Made by a program: the position numbers and the translations under genes. Shown here one piece after another: positions 62,431 through 64,000 of a stretch of 64,000 nucleotides of DNA; position 1 is the first letter of the stretch; each line of letters starts with the position of its first letter. The stretch comes from Gemmatimonadota bacterium (lineage in GTDB: Bacteria > Gemmatimonadota > Gemmatimonadetes > Palauibacterales > Palauibacteraceae), in NCBI GenBank assembly GCA_022820995.1, contig JAJEEM010000057.1, forward strand, positions 106,875 to 170,874, given 5' to 3'. Below the pieces are notes generated by a model, which saw only the letters and a program-made list of their open reading frames with translations, searched no databases and was not told the DNA's origin.

Positions 62431-64000
62431 GTGCCCGTGCTATCCGCGCTCGCGCTCGCCGCCGCGATCCAGCTTCCCGCCCAGGCGCAGGAACTCGCGC
62501 CCGAAACGCGCTACGACCCCGACATCCCGACGCTCGAAGAGGTGGCGGGACACGGCTTCCGCGAGGTCGTCACGCCGCCGGACGACGTGATCCGCTACAT
62601 GGAGGCGCTCGCCGCCGCAGCGCCGGAGCGGACGCGACTGATGCAGTACGCGGAGAGCTGGGAGGGGCGGCCGCTCGTCGTCCTCGTCATCGGCTCGGCC
62701 GAACGGATGGCGCGGCTCGAGGAAGTGAAGGCAGGGATCGCGCGGCTCGCCGATCCCCGCGGTCTCTCCGACGGGGAGGCCGAGGCCCTGCTCGCCGAAC
62801 TCCCGGTCGTCACGGCGCTGATGCACGGGATCCACGGCGACGAGATCAGTTCGAGCGGCGCCGCGATGGCCGAAGCCTACCACCTGCTCGCGGCGATGGG
62901 GGATCCCGACGTCGATCTCATCCTCTCGGAGTCGCTCGTCCTCATCGATCCGATGGAGAACCCGGATGGGCGGAACCGGTTCGTGTACCAGAACCAGGTC
63001 GCGGGGGGGCGCTGGCCGGACGAAGCCCGGGTCTCCGCCGAACACGACCCGCCGTGGCCGGGCGGCCGCGGAAACCACTACCTGTTCGACCTCAACCGCG
63101 ACCTCTTCATCCAGAGCCAGGCCGAGACGCGCGGGAAGGTGGACATCTTCCTCGAGTTCCGCCCTCACATCGTGGCGGATCTGCACGAGATGGGAGGAGA
63201 CGCGACCTACTTCTTCCCGCCCACCGCGCCGCCCTCCAACCCGTGGTTCGGCGAACGGCAGGTCGCGCTCATGGACGTGTTCGGGGAAACGATCGCGGCG
63301 CGCTTCGACGAGCGCGGGTTCGCGTACTTCAACCGGGACGTGTACGACCTCTTCTATCCCGGGTACGTGGACATGTGGCCCATGGGCCACGGCGCGCTGG
63401 GAATGACGTACGAGCAGGCGGGCGCGGGGGGACTCAGGCTGCGGCAGTCGGACGACGACCTGCTCACGTACGGCGACGGCGTGCTCCACCACTTCACGGC
63501 GGGCATCGAGACCGCGCTCACCTCCGCGCGGAACCGGGAGCGGATCCTGCGGGACTACCTCGCGTACCTGCGGGAGGGGATCGAACTCGGGGAGCGGGGA
63601 CCGGCGGAGATCGTGCTGCACTCGGGGCACGATCCGGGGATGGCGGAGCGGCTCGCGCTGATGCTCGTCGAGAACGGGGTCGAGGTGTTCCGCGCCTCCG
63701 GGCCGGTTTCCGTCGGCGATCGCGCGCTGAGCGCGGAGTCGAGCTTCATCGTACCGCTCGCCCAGCCGGCGCACCGCTTCATCCACAACCTCCTCGACGC
63801 GCACGTCCCGATGGAGGAGGAGTTCGTGCAGCGGCAGATCGAACGGCGCGCGAACCGGCAGCCGGACGAGATCTACGACCTCACGGCGTGGAGCCAGCCG
63901 CTGCTGTGGGACGTGGAGGCGATCGAGACCGCCGCGACGGGCGCGCGCGGCGCGGCGCTGACCGCCGATGACGCGGCCGCGCGCCCGGAGGTGGGCGGTG
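62431..64000 (+). CDS. M14 family zinc carboxypeptidase, N-terminal part
   Basis: The frame is open to the window edge (over 520 residues visible), so the C-terminus is missing. The GTG at 62431 (MPVLSALALAAAIQLPAQAQ as signal) and the GTG at 62395 (adding an Arg-rich n-region) are both possible starts. The M14 zinc site is MHGIHGDEISSS (H-x2-E) with the third ligand in VADLHEMGGDATYF. ENPDGRNRF (substrate Arg) is intact. It would trim C-terminal residues from peptides outside the cytoplasm. It is divergent from the NRAMP-like operon, so its promoter lies at about 62250-62430. Confidence 0.85.
   Translation, partial: MPVLSALALAAAIQLPAQAQELAPETRYDPDIPTLEEVAGHGFREVVTPPDDVIRYMEALAAAAPERTRLMQYAESWEGRPLVVLVIGSAERMARLEEVKAGIARLADPRGLSDGEAEALLAELPVVTALMHGIHGDEISSSGAAMAEAYHLLAAMGDPDVDLILSESLVLIDPMENPDGRNRFVYQNQVAGGRWPDEARVSAEHDPPWPGGRGNHYLFDLNRDLFIQSQAETRGKVDIFLEFRPHIVADLHEMGGDATYFFPPTAPPSNPWFGERQVALMDVFGETIAARFDERGFAYFNRDVYDLFYPGYVDMWPMGHGALGMTYEQAGAGGLRLRQSDDDLLTYGDGVLHHFTAGIETALTSARNRERILRDYLAYLREGIELGERGPAEIVLHSGHDPGMAERLALMLVENGVEVFRASGPVSVGDRALSAESSFIVPLAQPAHRFIHNLLDAHVPMEEEFVQRQIERRANRQPDEIYDLTAWSQPLLWDVEAIETAATGARGAALTADDAAARPEVGG

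Noticed and set aside
61068..63971. Long plus-strand frame across the NRAMP-like and M14 genes
   Set aside because: Wrong frame for M14 motifs and antisense to the NRAMP-like gene; Arg/Asp/Glu repeat-like shadow.
1..64000. CRISPR arrays, rRNA or tRNA genes, complete insertion sequences
   Set aside because: No regularly spaced repeats, no RNA-gene signatures and no transposase-like reading frames were seen on either strand.

Overview
This is a high-G+C chromosomal window (most lines about 65-72% G+C) from a bacterium that looks like a member of the Gemmatimonadota, plausibly a marine, sponge-associated lineage. That call is an inference. It rests on the mix of many small exported lipoproteins, secreted S9/M14/M8-type peptidases, exported amidohydrolases, plug-domain proteins without a barrel, DUF1552/DUF1592 cassettes, PQQ-type sugar dehydrogenase and NHL/choice-of-anchor-B proteins. 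It also rests on eukaryote-like repeat proteins (ankyrin, plant-type LRR) and a complete taurine-dissimilation gene pair. No rRNA, tRNA, CRISPR array or intact IS element is visible.

Layout. 1-24 kb is a mosaic of housekeeping and exported enzymes interleaved with toxin-antitoxin or defence-like loci: ImmA-like/PIN (1-920), an Abi/HEPN protein (3.0-3.7 kb), a NYN nuclease (6.4-7.0 kb), an MNT antitoxin without its HEPN toxin (10.0-10.4 kb), FitAB-like (12.7-13.4 kb), HipBA (19.3-20.9 kb) and VapBC (23.1-23.8 kb). Between them lie an exported dihydropyrimidinase-like amidohydrolase, a DASS/SLC13 permease with four RCK_C domains, an operon ending in a lipoprotein ureohydrolase, a serpin, a leishmanolysin-like protein with a destroyed active site, a HhH lipoprotein, a PepSY/ABC transporter operon, an SDR oxidoreductase and an M20 peptidase.

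24-31 kb is the most interesting block. It is a tightly coupled minus-strand operon of xsc (sulfoacetaldehyde acetyltransferase), tpa (taurine:pyruvate aminotransferase), a reductive-dehalogenase-like cobalamin/Fe-S protein and a DUF3667 membrane protein, divergent from an AGCS-family Na+/alanine-type symporter. Together these predict uptake and breakdown of taurine (or a related aminosulfonate) to acetyl phosphate, alanine and sulfite, with an unexplained redox enzyme in the same transcript.

31-49 kb is a long run of secreted minus-strand proteins: an S9 peptidase, two tandem choice-of-anchor-B lipoproteins, an NHL-repeat lipoprotein, a translationally coupled trio DUF1592-DUF1552-ankyrin, a 975-residue lipoprotein that joins a BIG2-like domain, about 12 plant-type LRRs and a metzincin-like protease, and a PQQ-type sugar dehydrogenase. 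48.7-54.7 kb holds an amidohydrolase/GNAT pair, a DUF2911 lipoprotein and three tandem carboxypeptidase-regulatory/TonB-plug paralogs, the middle one broken by one extra base. 54.7-58.5 kb is a clearly AT-richer block: an AraC-like regulator, a secreted protein, a small secreted Cys-rich protein and a six-bladed-propeller-like protein, reminiscent in layout of the NVEALA/propeller loci of Bacteroidetes. The window ends with an NRAMP-like/MOSC/NhaC-type operon and a partial M14 carboxypeptidase that runs off the right edge.
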